Origin: Homarus americanus
Lineage: Eukaryota > Arthropoda > Malacostraca > Decapoda > Nephropidae
Direction of reading: 5' to 3'
Assembly: GCF_018991925.1 (NCBI RefSeq)
Contig: NW_024732309.1
Location: forward strand, 1 to 64,000
DNA length: 64,000 nucleotides
A program made the translations under genes and the position numbers. Positions 9,720 to 22,500 of the stretch are shown one piece after another (position 1 is the first letter of the stretch; every line of letters starts with the position of its first letter). Below the pieces are notes generated by a model that saw only the letters and a program-made list of their open reading frames with translations, was not told the DNA's origin and did not search any database.

Positions 9720-10610
9720 ATACAGCAAACGTGATCCCGACCATCAACGCGGGAGGTAACGGCGACTCACTCAGCAGAGACGCAAGACTCCGGAGCGAGT
9801 ACAAAAACAATAACTATTATATAAAACTGACTTTAAGACATACCTGAAGTGTGATGTGTTGTGGTGTGCTACGGTCCCCCCAGGAGCTGTTAACTTTCAC
9901 CTACCTGGGAAAAAAAAAACAACAATCAGATAAACCTTCCGTCTCGCTTTACTTCTATAAAAATATTGGTAAAGGTTAAGGAGAATTCCGCCACTTACAC
10001 CACGTTATATATTGAAAGGGTCTCGCGTATGTGTTGTTCTAAAGTAAAAATATTTATTCGGTGTAGGAAGATGATTAAATTATGTCTATGAAGGAAAACT
10101 GTATATATTTAACATGCCTCATTAAATAAACATCTAAGCATTGCACAAAAAAATGTCTGAAAAGATTCTGCCCCTCCAAACATTAATCAAATGGCAACTC
10201 TCTCCCTAACCTTCAATTGGTACACTTGTCTATTGCGTTTTAATAGGAACAGAGGTAGTGGTCTTGTGCTCACGTCGCCTTTATGGTAGGTGAAGCCTGA
10301 AACGACATTTTCACTAAAACAACTGATGCCAATACTCGTATGTTCCTCTACTCTTCACAGTCCTGTCCGGAATAAGGCTTTAATATACTCTATGTGAACC
10401 CATTGTTATGTAATATTAACCACGAGTCTCGCAAGAAAACTATCAATTTTCTCACAAGTTAATGTATCTCTTGAAGACAACGCCTTCCCTGGGTCGAGAA
10501 AAACGGCAAATTGAAATTGGTCACAGCAATTACAAGTTAAGTACCGTTTCCTTTTGTTGGCACTTTTAATTAATTAACACGCGTCCACCTAAACGTCCGT
10601 CCATCGCCAA
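9720..10610. other. intergenic stretch, nothing recognised
   Basis: AT-rich sequence with no convincing exon, repeat end or RNA gene visible. Confidence 0.5.
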
Positions 10611-10614
10611 TTCC

Positions 10615-10735
10615 TACCGTAATCTTGGAGCAGCTCGCTAACACCAGAACGAGTTGCTCGATTTAATTAATTTTTTCCACAGCTGTTCTTCTGATGACAG
10701 TAATACAATATACGGGGCCTAAAAGAACCTCCTGG
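10615..10735 (+). repeat. dispersed repeat R1, 5' part (copy 1)
   Basis: About 90-120 bp matching 51,555-51,690. Shared blocks include GGAGCAG(A/C)T.GCTAACACCAG, then a TTTTTTCCACAG(A/C)TGTTCTT block and GAACCT. The continuation of the same repeat appears about 3 kb away at 13,715. Confidence 0.7.
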
Positions 10736-10793
10736 CTAAGGATAATACTAGAGAAGGATGGTCCACTCCTACGGGCGAACTCGTTTACCTCCC

Positions 10794-10952
10794 TTTGGTT
10801 TGCTTAATATTTACCCTATCAGTGATACAGCCATAAACAGATCCACCAATCACAATCACCTTTACATACAGCCTTCCTTTACCAAGTATTGCCGGGTAAA
10901 ATTGCGATTAGGAAACCCAGGGTGGGGTCAGTGTATCTTTAGTTGAGACTGT
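10794..10952 (+). repeat. dispersed repeat R2, copy 1
   Basis: About 160 bp matching the minus strand of 25,414-25,572, and partly the plus strand of 25,729-25,806. Shared blocks include GATCCACCAATCACAATCAC and CCAAGTATTGCC.GGTAAAA. See the foldback element at 25,328. Confidence 0.8.
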
Positions 10953-10959
10953 ACTGTGC

Positions 10960-12832
10960 CCAAAATAGGTTATTCATTGTAGATTTTCCTGTTGATCCCA
11001 AAAATGTATATATATCGTTTTAAATATTTTTGAAACACATTATTTATAAGGTTAGGTTAGGATATATTTTCGGAATCATGAAAATCTATATACAGAAACA
11101 TATTTTTACATTATGGGGGATCCGGTACATGAAACCGAAAAGACCTAACCTAATAATTATGTAAATGGTATATTTTTTCATAAATCATTTCTCAAAAACA
11201 AAACAAAAATATAGTGTACTGACCACAGTCATACATGTTAGTTAATGTAAAACCAGATGATTCATGTTACACTCAACAGCCCATAAAACATGTAGCTGTA
11301 AGTTCTTTCTTGAGTCGCCTTACTGAGACACCTGTGTTTGTATATTTAAAATTACAAATGGATGCCTAAGTGTTACTGTAAGATATATATACCTGCTTAC
11401 AGTCGAGACATTCAAGGTTCATTGTGAGTGATGGTGAAAGCTTCAACTGTATTTACTTTTAATGAAATTGTCAAGTCAAGTGTTAGAGTTTGCAATAGAG
11501 GTGAGGATCCTGTCTCTGCCTGGTGAAACGTTAAGAGATTTCTCCTGGTGCAACTGAAGTCATATTGCTTTGATTCACAGTCATCAGGGAATCAGATGAC
11601 TATAGAGTATTGAAATTATTATCAGTTTTATATTTAAGAAAGTCATTAATCATCTGAGAGAGACCTGTCAACTACTAACTGCCCTGAATATAATGACTGG
11701 GAATGAAAGCCCCTTGTTCCCCCTAAGGCCGACTCACCATGAAACGTAACTGCCAGTATCAGTAGTTATGTCAAACTCAATCACTGATTAGATTGTAAGT
11801 GTTAACCTTAAGAAATTGATCTGACCCATGACACTGATTCCCATAGCCCAATGTGTACTGCAACTGAGTTAAATGAATATGTACACCAGTTCTTGTTGTG
11901 GCATCATGGGGTATATAACTGATGTATGAGAGCTTGCCTCTTAATGCGCCTTCCTTATCTATCAGGTACACACTGTGCCACACACCACATTAAGTGAATT
12001 TGACAAGTTGAACTTTCTTTTAATATCAGTGTCCTGTTTTAATGTAGCTGAATGTCTTATATATCAAATGATACTGTAACGTAACTAGGCGCTTTCTGTG
12101 TTGAATGACCCATTCATTCCCTTGCTGGCCGTGTTTTGTGACGTTTGGTATTTTAACTTTAATCACTTCTTCACGCTCATTCCCAGTCTATCAGGCATAG
12201 TATGTGTTGTTGCCATTGCCGAGAGTCAGTAGCCGCCTGCAAGCAAGGTGTCCGAAACATGATGTCTTTAATGGCAACAATCGCCTTAAGTATGATTAAC
12301 GCCAGCAGTACGACGAAAACGATTAATAGCAACAATCGCCTATGTATGCAGGCTGTCTTGTATGGCCACCTCGTTGGTTAGGGGGTTGCCTCGGCCGCCG
12401 CAATAACTGCAGCGTCATCTGCCGGGGTGGTCCTCCGAGGGGCTCCTGCTCTCCCTAATATAACACAATAAAACACACCCATATTCAAAATGATTTTGAC
12501 ACTCTAGGTTACCGAAACTGTAAATTTACATTTCAAATATAAACATGGTTAGAAATTATAATCCAGCTTCCATAACTCTACTACAGAATCTACACAATAT
12601 TTTCAGTATGAAAAGAAGGTTACAGCAGTGATTATTATTTCCGATAGATCACCAACTTCAAAAATATCAAAATATAGCCTTACCCATAGTGATGCTGAAT
12701 TTAGCTGTTAATAAACTTAGGTTAGGATTCCTCCATCAACCTATATAAATATTAATATGAAGTTCCGTGCTCGAGCTTTCCGAATCTTTACCTAAACCTT
12801 GAATATGATGCAGGTCTCTCATTCTCTATCCT
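10960..12832. other. intergenic stretch without recognised genes
   Basis: AT-rich. A GC-richer patch at 12,362-12,450 (GTTGGTTAGGGGGTTGCC...) faintly resembles a tRNA-derived SINE head but lacks a convincing B box. Nothing else was supported. Confidence 0.45.
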
Positions 12833-13060
12833 TCATTCATCAATGCTGCTATGGTCCGCTCCTTTGCCGAGACAGTTATAACTTACAGTACCTAAGTCGT
12901 TAAGGTTACCGCTCTCCAACCATCTCCTTATCCACCTCATCACAGTTGTGGGGGACAGGCCAACTTCATGTGCCATACCCCGTAAGGAGAGACCATTATC
13001 ACGGAGTGGTAATGTGACCTCTGAGCACCAACTTCTCGTCTCTCCTATTCATGTTGGCTT
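12833..13060 (-). pseudogene. Tc1/mariner-type transposase helix-turn-helix relic
   Basis: The minus strand reads LRDNGLSLRGMAHEVGLSPT, then TVMRWIRRWLESGNLNDL. This is the pattern of Tc1/mariner/IS630-type transposase N-terminal HTH domains (S-L-R-x-hA-x-E-h-G-h-S-x-T-V-x-R-W). A segment reading MNRRDEKLV in another frame lies just upstream, so at least one frameshift is present. It stops at 12,833-12,835, with no DDE catalytic domain following. Fragment of a dead transposon. Confidence 0.65.
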
Positions 13061-13689
13061 GGTGGAGCTTCTGGTCACTCTCATCAGCGGCAAATAACAA
13101 CACCACCTCGGTGAAACACACACACACATATATACTGTGTATATAGCTAGAGTATTATACGAAAAACTTCAAGGAATGAATACATTGAACTCTTGATATA
13201 TGAGCTCTGTTCGCCTACTTCTTATGGTGTTCATTCGAAACCAATTTCTCTGTTGTATTCTGATATCCGACTGAATACTCCTATCACTACAGCTTTCTTC
13301 TCTCGTCAGCAGGATATTCATATCAATATCCTTCCCATCTCTCCTTTTGATGAGAATTCGTTCGAATCACACTGCTCCGTTGAGAGTTCCACTGTGTGTG
13401 TTGGTGTAGTGACCTGTCGTCCAGGAAGGGTACAACAGGCTATGCCAGTGTACCTCGAACTTCTGAACACATGAAACCGAAAAGACCTTCGTGGTGTAAA
13501 ACTGGTGTAAAGCTGTGCAGCAGCTTCCACCATCTCTCTTACTGAAGAACCGACAGGAGTATATTCCTTAAGTAGGCAAATAATTATATTTTACTGCAAA
13601 AAATCAATGTGTTGCTTTGAGAAATTATCCCAAGATATCCAAGGTTGGATGTCAATAACCTACTGAGGATTAAAAACTTAACATTGAGT

Positions 13690-14125
13690 GGGCTTTCCTT
13701 CTCTAGTTTTAGAATCCTTGACCTGACTGAACCAACCAAAGAAACCTACCTAACACTACCTAACTTCCTTGCCGGGTGGCAGAGCCCCCAGGACTCCATG
13801 TCATATTAAATAAAATGGACTAACTTTGATATCTGGTACTAGTGAAATCACCTTTCTTGAAGCGGCATGGTGTAATTTTACATTCCGGTTGTTGCACGTT
13901 AACAAAACACGAGCAGACAACAACACACACTGTTAATGAGAGATTTTTCGAAGGAATATTGACGATAAATAATTACAGTATTTTTTGCACATACAGAGCA
14001 CGTACAGGCATCAATTTAGTGTCATATGATCAGTTTTTCACCGTGTTTTACCCCACAATTTCCGTTATCCTTCATATTCTGCCCACTACAGGTTATTTAT
14101 GATCATAGAGAAAAACTAAAAAAAA
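13690..14125 (+). repeat. dispersed repeat R1, 3' part (copy 1)
   Basis: About 400 bp matching 51,670-52,045. Shared blocks include TTTTGATATCTGGTACTAGT-like sequence, the GTGTTTTACCCCACAATTTC block, ATCCTTCATAT and TTTATGATCATAGA. A short open frame (13,842-14,102) is not preserved in the other copy, so no gene is called. Confidence 0.8.
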
Positions 14126-14129
14126 AAAT

Positions 14130-15400
14130 ACTTATAATTAAAATAAATAGATGTCCTATTGATTTTTATACTTAGTATGATGCAAAGAACATTTGTGGAA
14201 AATGAATAATATCAAACAACTCCTGGTGTTAGCAGTCTGCTCTAGTATTACACCAAAACCAAACCTAACCTAACCTTACCTTAATTATCAGTTGCTGGAG
14301 GATAAAGTGATAGCATTTGTAGGTACTTTGTCCAACCGAGTGCCCTTAAACGCAATGCCACAGTGAGAATTCTTTGTCTTGGCGAGTTCCGTCTTTAAGT
14401 ATAAAACCAAAGTCTGGACCGACACTTTACACACTTAACGCAAGCTGGCAGAATACCATGAGCCTTAAAAATGTAAATGGCAACGGCTTCTTTTTCTAAG
14501 ATACGACCGAGACGCCATAAACACTTCACTATGACATGTTATAACACTTCACTGTGACACTATATAACACTTCACTGACACTTTTTAACACTTCACTGTA
14601 ACACTTCACTGATACTTTATAACACTTCACTGTGACATATAAACACATCAACAAAGCAAGTGTCAGAGCTTCATGGGACTGAATGAACTTGTCTCATTTT
14701 ACTGTAAGAAGACTTCCTATCTCTCTCCCTGAATTTACAAAATACCTGATTCGCTGATCATAGAACAACCTGCCAGATACATTTAGGAGTTAGTTCATGT
14801 TCAGTACTTGCCAGCAGTGAGTAACAGACGAGACAGATCGCCCAAGAGGCTCATAAGTGGTGAAGAGAGGATAAAAGTAAAAGTAGAAACCATGCAATTA
14901 TCCGGGTTTTTTCCAACTGAAAATATTATATACAAATATTTTTTTTGTTTACTATTTTACTTATAAAGACTATTATCCCATATGACTGAGTTCATTGTAA
15001 CGAACAAATATCACCCCTGGTCATGAACATTTGAAACACCACTTTAAACTCTGTCTCCGCTCAGTACTCAAAGTGTCAGTTAATTGTGAAGAAACTCTGA
15101 GAATTTTCTTATTTTGTTAAACCCAGTTTACTAACTGAATAAAACAAAAAGAAAATGCCTAATGGAACACAACTATATTAAATCGTCATATTTCGAAGAC
15201 GGTCACCAGGCAGAACTATCAACACACCACCAAAGCAACGTGATAAAAGTATATAACTAAAACATTATCCTTATACACTTGTGATTCACTTCAATGTTGA
15301 ACTAATGTGTTATACAGGTACAGACTGAAGGTAAACTTACTAGGAGACGACAAGTTACACTTATTAAACAACTTGGGTGTTCCATGTTTTGTTTTGTATG
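14130..15400. other. intergenic stretch; small CACTTCACTG minisatellite at 14,522-14,643
   Basis: Six or so irregular copies of a TATAACACTTCACTGTGACA-like unit are visible. The rest shows no recognised feature. Confidence 0.55.
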
Positions 15401-15404
15401 ACGG

Positions 15405-16440
15405 GGACTAGCCCACCCAGGCACAGGTCATCTACCCATAACGGGGCTTTGGGGGGAAAAAAAATAAGAGTAAAGAGAAATTAAAAATAGAAGAGAAAAA
15501 TATTATATTAATCTACACCACGAAGATGCCTGGAAACCAGCTTTTTGAAGTGAGACAGATTGTATGAGTATGGAAACAAACACAGAAGGCAGAGCATTCC
15601 ACGGTTTGGCTGTGTGAGGAAAGAAGGGTGTACTCAATGTGGCTTTAGACCATCTCGTGGCACCACTGACATGATCTTTGCTGCCCGTCAGATACAGGAA
15701 AAGCGCAGCCAACAGCGTCGTGACCTGTACATAGCTTTCATCGACCTAACCAAGGCCTTCGACTCGGTCAACAGGGAAGCCCTCTGGTGGACCCTCAACC
15801 GTTGTGAAGTAACTCCTCGATGGCATGAACGGCAGTGTCCTGCACAACGGCACCCAGTCAGAGTTCTTCCCCATCCAAACAGGGGTTAAACAAAGGTGTG
15901 TACTGGCACCAACTCTCTCTTCCATTTTCTTGGCTGCCTTCCTTACTCGTGCCAGTGCCAATTTAGCCGGCCGGCTGGACTCAAGTACTGGATGAAGGGT
16001 CTTTTCAACGTATGACGACTCCAGGCAGGAACAAAGGTGTCGGCAACTTCCATTACTTAACTTCAGTATGCAGATGAACTCACCCTTGTCGCTCACACTG
16101 AATGCGACCTACAGGAGAACCTGAACACCTACGCATAGTATGCACACTTCAGCATTGAGTTGAATGTACATAAGACTCAGGTTCTCGTTCAGCCTGCCCC
16201 TGGTTCAGACACACCTCCACCATCCATCCAGTTTAACGGTCCTACCCTCTCTAATGTTACCCACTTTCAGTACCTCGGCTCCCACCTGTTCACCACCGAG
16301 CACATCAATGAAGAGATTTGGGGCGCTGGTGATAGAGCAGTACCGCTCTTGCCAACTAGAGTCATGTAAACACAAATACCGACACTTCCCTCGACAGAAG
16401 CAGTGACCTGTGCCCTGGTGGGCTAATCCCGTAAAAAAAA
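15405..16440 (+). mobile_element. degraded LINE reverse transcriptase flanked by inverted 30-bp sequences
   Basis: Plus-strand pieces of a non-LTR reverse transcriptase occur in order. They are QCGFRPSRGTTDMIFAARQI and FIDLTKAFDSVNREALWW (finger/palm, 15,640-15,790), GVKQRCVLAPTLSSIFLA-like (15,885-15,940), YADELTLVAHTE (16,070-16,105, altered YADD box) and LNVHKTQVLVQPAPGSDTPP plus VTHFQYLGSHL (16,160-16,290). Frameshifts and stops make it a pseudogene. The clade was not resolved; it is not the CR1-like family at 9005. Near-identical 30-bp sequences lie in inverted orientation at about 15,408-15,437 and 16,407-16,435. Confidence 0.85.
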
Positions 16441-16464
16441 AAATAATTAAAAAAAAAATGGAGT

Positions 16465-16505
16465 AGGTATTGTGGAACTGCCGTATAAGAACAGGAGGAT
16501 CAACC
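16465..16505 (+). repeat. dispersed short motif shared with 49,573-49,611
   Basis: About 38 bp: TTGTGGAACTG..GTATAAGA followed by ACAG.AGGATC.ACC. Present twice in the window, each time beside a decayed LINE. Confidence 0.65.
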
Positions 16506-16509
16506 AACT

Positions 16510-17135
16510 TTTTTTATTCACAAGAGAAATTGGAAATAAACAAACAGTTTCATGCATGTTTGAAAGAGGGCCTTAAATGACTTGAATTATATTAAATGAC
16601 TTTGAACGAGTTTAAATGTGTTACCATAGTATTAAAAACCAATAAAAATAAATAATAATAATAATAATACTAAAACTAATTTATTGTTATTAACTATTGT
16701 ATGTACAGAATAATTATCACGTAGTTAATTCAGGATTATTAAATAAACTAAACTCGGCTATAGAAATTATTATTCATCGTTTTAGGTAGAACTTGGATTT
16801 TAATTTTTTATTTATATAGGGAGAAAGAAAAGCTTTATTCTAGTACATTTCCATTGCAAATTTATATTTTCCTTGTATTTTAACCAATATTACCCCCATT
16901 GCCAACAATATTAGTTCAAAGTGGCAGGGCTTTGAAGTAGAGGGAAAAAGTGGGGTAAAATACTAAAAAGAACACCAAACAAACCTTTTAAACCTTACCT
17001 AGTCCTGAGTATGTGTGAGGGGTTCAATATTTCATGATACAGCATCGTGTATATACAGATGTGTCAGTGATCAAGGTACAGTGTGTGGCAAACTGTGTAC
17101 ATTACTCTATAATGGTCAAAATTTTAATAAAAGAA
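16510..17135. other. AT-rich stretch downstream of the SERCA poly(A) site
   Basis: Contains an (AAT)n run near 16,655. No gene or mobile element end was recognised. Confidence 0.5.
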
Positions 17136-17151
17136 ACATTCTTAACAATAC

Positions 17152-17157
17152 TTTATT
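17152..17157 (-). terminator. candidate poly(A) signal of the complete SERCA gene
   Basis: Minus-strand AATAAA (plus TTTATT). The surrounding plus-strand 85 bp (17,139-17,226) is clearly similar to 59,643-59,735, which carries AATAAA in the equivalent place downstream of the second SERCA terminal exon. Conservation at both ends supports a real 3' end. Confidence 0.6.
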
Positions 17158-18876
17158 ATGTAACAAAACACATGTCATCACAGTTTACAAAGAAAAGAAT
17201 GGAATGGACACAGAGTACACTGAATGTCTTTAAATGGGAACTTTTTTACTGCAATTGACAAAATCTGGTTCCAACCACAAACCCTCTCTGAAGTACTTTC
17301 ACAGAATTACATACAGCAATACTTTCCTTGGTAGACCAAACCTTTACCTCTGTATGTGAGATGCAAACATGATGTCACCATGCTATCTCCATCCTAGAAG
17401 GGTTGGTTACATCATTATGGAGTCGCCTGTTTCTTTACCTTCTCACCGGGCTGCTATTACTGCCACAAACATCATATTCATAAGTTAAATGATTTGGGAG
17501 AATGTTGCAGCACAAACCAGTAACAACAGACAGTGAACTCACATATAAAGGATAAATTCATTGTCTTTGTCAACATTAGCATGAGTTGCAAGAACCTGCC
17601 TCGATGTACAGTATACAGTACTGTATCTATAAATATACTGTATAGTAAATCCTCACTATAACAAACTTCACACAAACATCTCTGTACCATATATCTTGCT
17701 TTATCATTAAGATTAAAGGATAGTAAAGTAACTGTCAACTAAAAATATATACTGTATTGTGAAATACAGTAGTATATTTTATGTCAAGATTTGACCATCC
17801 TTAATAAAATATTTAAGGTTATTTTTTAATCTTCTACATAATACACTAGAGTAAAGGAGGAGAAAATGCACAATTAGGAAACTGCCACAGTGACTGTGTG
17901 TGTGGTGGTGTGAGTGATGCATCTACTTGTCTTCATGTGAGATGTGGAGTACAAGTTACATATTAACTGTAGGAGAATGACGCATTGAAAGATTCTCGTA
18001 GACTTAATAACACTGAATGTGTCCCAGAATAGTGAAGTTATGTTAGTGTACAGGTACAGTATTTGCAGAACTAATAACAAAACCAAACTGACACAAGTAC
18101 TGCACTATAGTTTAGTACATGCTCTCCATGGACACATGCTTATGATAGTATCCACTTTACATAATTATCCATTTTATGAAAGCCTCAAAAACCCTAAATT
18201 ATTAGTTGACAGATATTTTACTGTAATATAACACATCAAAGTTCATTACAGAGTTAATAAGTTGAACTAAATGGTGACTTCATCCAAAGTAACAAAGACA
18301 GTGCATTAAAGGTTGAAGTACAGTCACCCAAAACACTATCTCCACAAAACTGTGTTGAAAAAATACGACACAATGGACGAAGGATTTTGACAACCCTACC
18401 GAGACAACAGGAGTAACAGTGTTCATTCTGAAATTCATCAACCCCTCAATTAGATAGTTTTTTGAGTGTCTGTACAATATATACCACAAAATACACTGTG
18501 TAGCATACAGCCCTTAGTTAAACATCATATAATATGCAGATCCTTCACACTGAATATCACAGATGATAGCATAACAGTACATTCTTTACAGTGAAGTACA
18601 GAATGCTGTTTTTGTTTCATATTTTTTTTTAATATTCTTAACTTTTATCTTCTGTTTTCAGTTGCGGTGTCCCTGATTTTAATGCGACTCTTTATACCAC
18701 CGTACGTGGTTGCTTCTTAATATAAAGTACAGTACTCACTTCAGCCCTAAGTATTTTGTTATAGAGAGTTCTTACCATACATATACATTAAAGAGTAAGC
18801 CAACACTTAGTTATATATTACTGTTACAGAACCATTCCCCACTCATACTACTGTACGAGTTAAATCTTCACACCAG

Positions 18877-19004
<128 letters not shown>

Positions 19005-19289
19005 TAAACAGGGTCAGGTCAGCAGAATATGATGTAACAAGGTGTTGTAAAACAACAACCATCATAATCTGAGGAATGCTTTAGGAATGTTAATTACCAA
19101 GCAAAGTTTGCACTATCACTAATGACTTACTGAAATATAATCCAAATACCTTGCACTTCATTTACACACTGGCCTATAATTAAGATGAACACTAGGGCAA
19201 AAAATTTCATAAGTAATCCTATTTACAGTAGTACTGTAATGGTGTCACAGTCTGTCCATCGACCTAATATATAATGACTGGAGTATCCT

Positions 19290-19585
19290 CAGGGCCGGAT
19301 TAAGCTTATAGGGGTCTGAGGCACAGGGCCCCCTACCCTCAAGGTATATATATATATATATAGCAAGAACATAACACCCCCAAATTTATCAATGATTTCA
19401 TCAATATTAAGATTGTGCAAAATAACACATTCAATGTTCATAAGAGACAGAAAATTGAGACGTTGCTAGGACATCGTCGAACGAAGTTCATGTTTTATAT
19501 GCTTCAACTTCGAGAATGTTTGGATTTGGGGGCCCCTTAGAGTCAGGGGGCCTGAGGCCAGTGCCTCATAGTTAATCCGGCACTG
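19290..19585. mobile_element. hAT-type MITE, 296 bp, with perfect 8-bp target duplication
   Basis: Terminal inverted repeats CAGGGCCGGATTAA and CAGTGCCGGATTAA (complement at the right end), one mismatch in 14. Both ends are flanked by the identical 8-mer AGTATCCT (19,282-19,289 and 19,586-19,593). An 8-bp duplication and CAG-type ends are diagnostic of hAT elements. No coding sequence inside; non-autonomous. An internal (TA)n run lies near 19,346. Confidence 0.93.
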
Positions 19586-22500
19586 AGTATCCTTGCTGGA
19601 AGTGACGGGTCTTAATGCATGACTGAAGTGGATACCTGAATAAATGCCAAAGCTACAGTAAATGTAGCCTCATTATGACTGCAAAGTCATTTTACAGAAT
19701 AAAAAAAAAACAAGTTCAACTACAAAACACATTTTATATTTTACAATCTAACCAACCAGAATGTCTTTAATTACTCCTATAAATTAGGTTTTAATAGATA
19801 TGAACAACAACTTGGGAAAATGGAGATGATCTGGTGGGAAATAAAGCATAATACCATAACAAACACATTATTTATAAGGTAATTTGGCTCCTCTTCACCT
19901 TTATTGTCGGTAAAATGTTTCCATAATAATCAGAAGTAAATCTCTAAACATATATATTAATAATTGTCCTACTACCCAAAACCCCCGAGGCCTGGATCTA
20001 AAGCCTGTGTCAAGAAATCCCAGAGATACTATGTGATAACTTAGTCAGTGTTGCAAGAGGTCAACATATGGGTGCCTCTCAACATTAATAATTAAATAAA
20101 AAATTAAATCCTTGGTGAAGCCAAGCCCTTCATCTTGTTATCAACAATGAAAAGCATATTACTTTATTTCCCACTAAATTCACAAGGTAGAACTCCCATA
20201 TATCTATCTGTGAGTCCAAGAACAGAAATACTGTAGGTCTCATAACATCAACATACAGAATGTAAACTTTTCTGAAAACTAACTCTGTGACCCATCTGAA
20301 AGTTTTGCAATGGCATCTCCAAGAAGCTTTAAACCCCAAAATACATATACTATAGTGAGGATTTAGTTTGGATAATCTTGTTTTTAACATCTTAAAGAAT
20401 GTCTCGTTCTTCACAACACTCAAGTGATCCCAAGAACATTAACAACCATCAATAGAAACAGTCGGAGATTGATAGTTAATAGCAGTGTTGACAATGGTCT
20501 GTACATATACTGTATAGATCTACAGTCAAATTTCTAACTCTACAGTTTTGAGTAAATGAAAGTTTTTGTTGAGATGCTTTCACATGGGTCAGTAAGAGGG
20601 GACAAAATGCACCATTATTTCTTGATCACTCCCACCCAGTATATATATTGTGGCCTAGAATGACACCACCTCCAATTCTTTTATCTGTGCCTTATTAACA
20701 TAGAATTGTTTACATCGCCACGTCTTAAGGACTTTGTCAATTTTAGAAACTAAGTGCACAAAGAAAAGCAATTCCTTATTATAAAACTTGCAGTGTCTAT
20801 GATTCACTCACCATTGTGTAATATCTATCAGGGTAGCAACAGTCTGTTCAATCCACAGACATGAAGTAAGTTTCAGATTCAATGATCAAGTCTACTCAAA
20901 CCTCTCTCAGGGATCTACCCTCTAAAGTGATGTAAGGATAGGAAAGCCTTACGATCAGTACAGAAAATGCCAATGCTCCACAGTGCCAAACTGCCTGTTT
21001 CCTATGATCAAATTAATATCCCCTTTGTACCAATATGAGGCTACCTACATGAATAATTGTGTTCATCAAGGTATGCATTCTCCTCACTCACTAATACACT
21101 ACAGAATACAAAATCTAGTCTTGTAAGTATAATCCCTTACTTGAAGTTCCAACAGTACTCTACACCTGGTAATGTGTGACAAGAATGATTATGTCGACTC
21201 TCACCTCCAGCAGTGAACCTTCCTACAGCAATTATCTTAATGTAATGGAAAAAATAAAAATAAATTGCATCACATGAACAGATAAAGGACGACCAATATG
21301 CTGTAGAAAAGTTTTCACAATAAATATCGTAAAAACTATGGGAGTAAAGAACCCATCTAAGTATAGTACCCCGAAGTTTGAAATAATTCATACTAAGCAT
21401 AGTACACATATGTGGAAAAGTTATTTAGTACAATAAAAATGGATGGAAAAAAAATGGTTTAGTACAAGGTAGATGAAAACTCATATGAAGTACTGTACTG
21501 TACATGGCAATTAGGTAGAGAAGAAATCTTTATGAATTACACCAAACTCTCACTAATTTGATATTCACAATTCAATATTTTGGTTCTAAATCAATATTTC
21601 TTGTTGATATTCAAAACTGTAGATGTAAGATATACACTAAACAGATATGTAGAGTTCGCACATCCAAAGTCACACCCAGTCTTCGTTGAGATCTGTTGTC
21701 CTCAAACAATTTTGTGTTATTCTCTCAACCATGTCTCCCAAAGTTAGTTTTTCACATAGAAACACTTAAATAGCTATAAAAATAACATGAAATATATACA
21801 ATTATGTAAGAAGTACAATATAAAATACAATTGAATGTGTTTGCATAATGTCCATTTCACTGACCATGGTCCACCCCACACAAGCTATCCACCACCACCA
21901 TACTATACCCATTCTTATGACAGTAAAACAATAAGTATGTAAGAATACTGTATATAAAAAGACTGATTGTGGTAGAGCCATTTATTGAGAGGTTGTGGGC
22001 ATGTTCTCTTCCTCAGTCATTCCTTTACAATACTCATGTTCTTTAATTTCACCCGTTTCTTGGTACTGTACAAGGTGTGCTTGGCCAAGTGCTGCCAGGT
22101 CTTATGACACTCATTCTGCATAATGTGGGGCAATTTGTAGAGAAATAATTTCTATAAGCATCTCTACATATCTAGAAGGTTCTGGTTGAATAATGTATAA
22201 GCGATTTGACTTTCTTACATATCGGCATTTTAAAAAGTAAAAATATTTAGACAGGTTGCTGCCCCCTCCACATACTCTACTGTATTCAACTATAATTATT
22301 ATTATTTGTTTATTACTTCATTTGTCTTACTATAATGATTATCATGTATTAAAGTGCTTATCTAGGCACAGATTGAAAATAAGTCATTCAAATAATGTAT
22401 ATAGGGTAGGTTTGTGAAGACCGAAAATGGTATCCACTAATTTTGCCAGTTGCGTGTGAGGGTTTCTGGAACCTTCCCCTCGCGAGTAACAAGGAATAAT

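Noticed and set aside
12362..12450. tRNA-like head (GTTGGTTAGGGGGTTGCC)
   Set aside because: No B box or cloverleaf pairing found; left as intergenic.
13842..14102. 86-codon open frame
   Set aside because: Lies in dispersed repeat R1; the other copy at 51,800-52,030 does not keep the frame.
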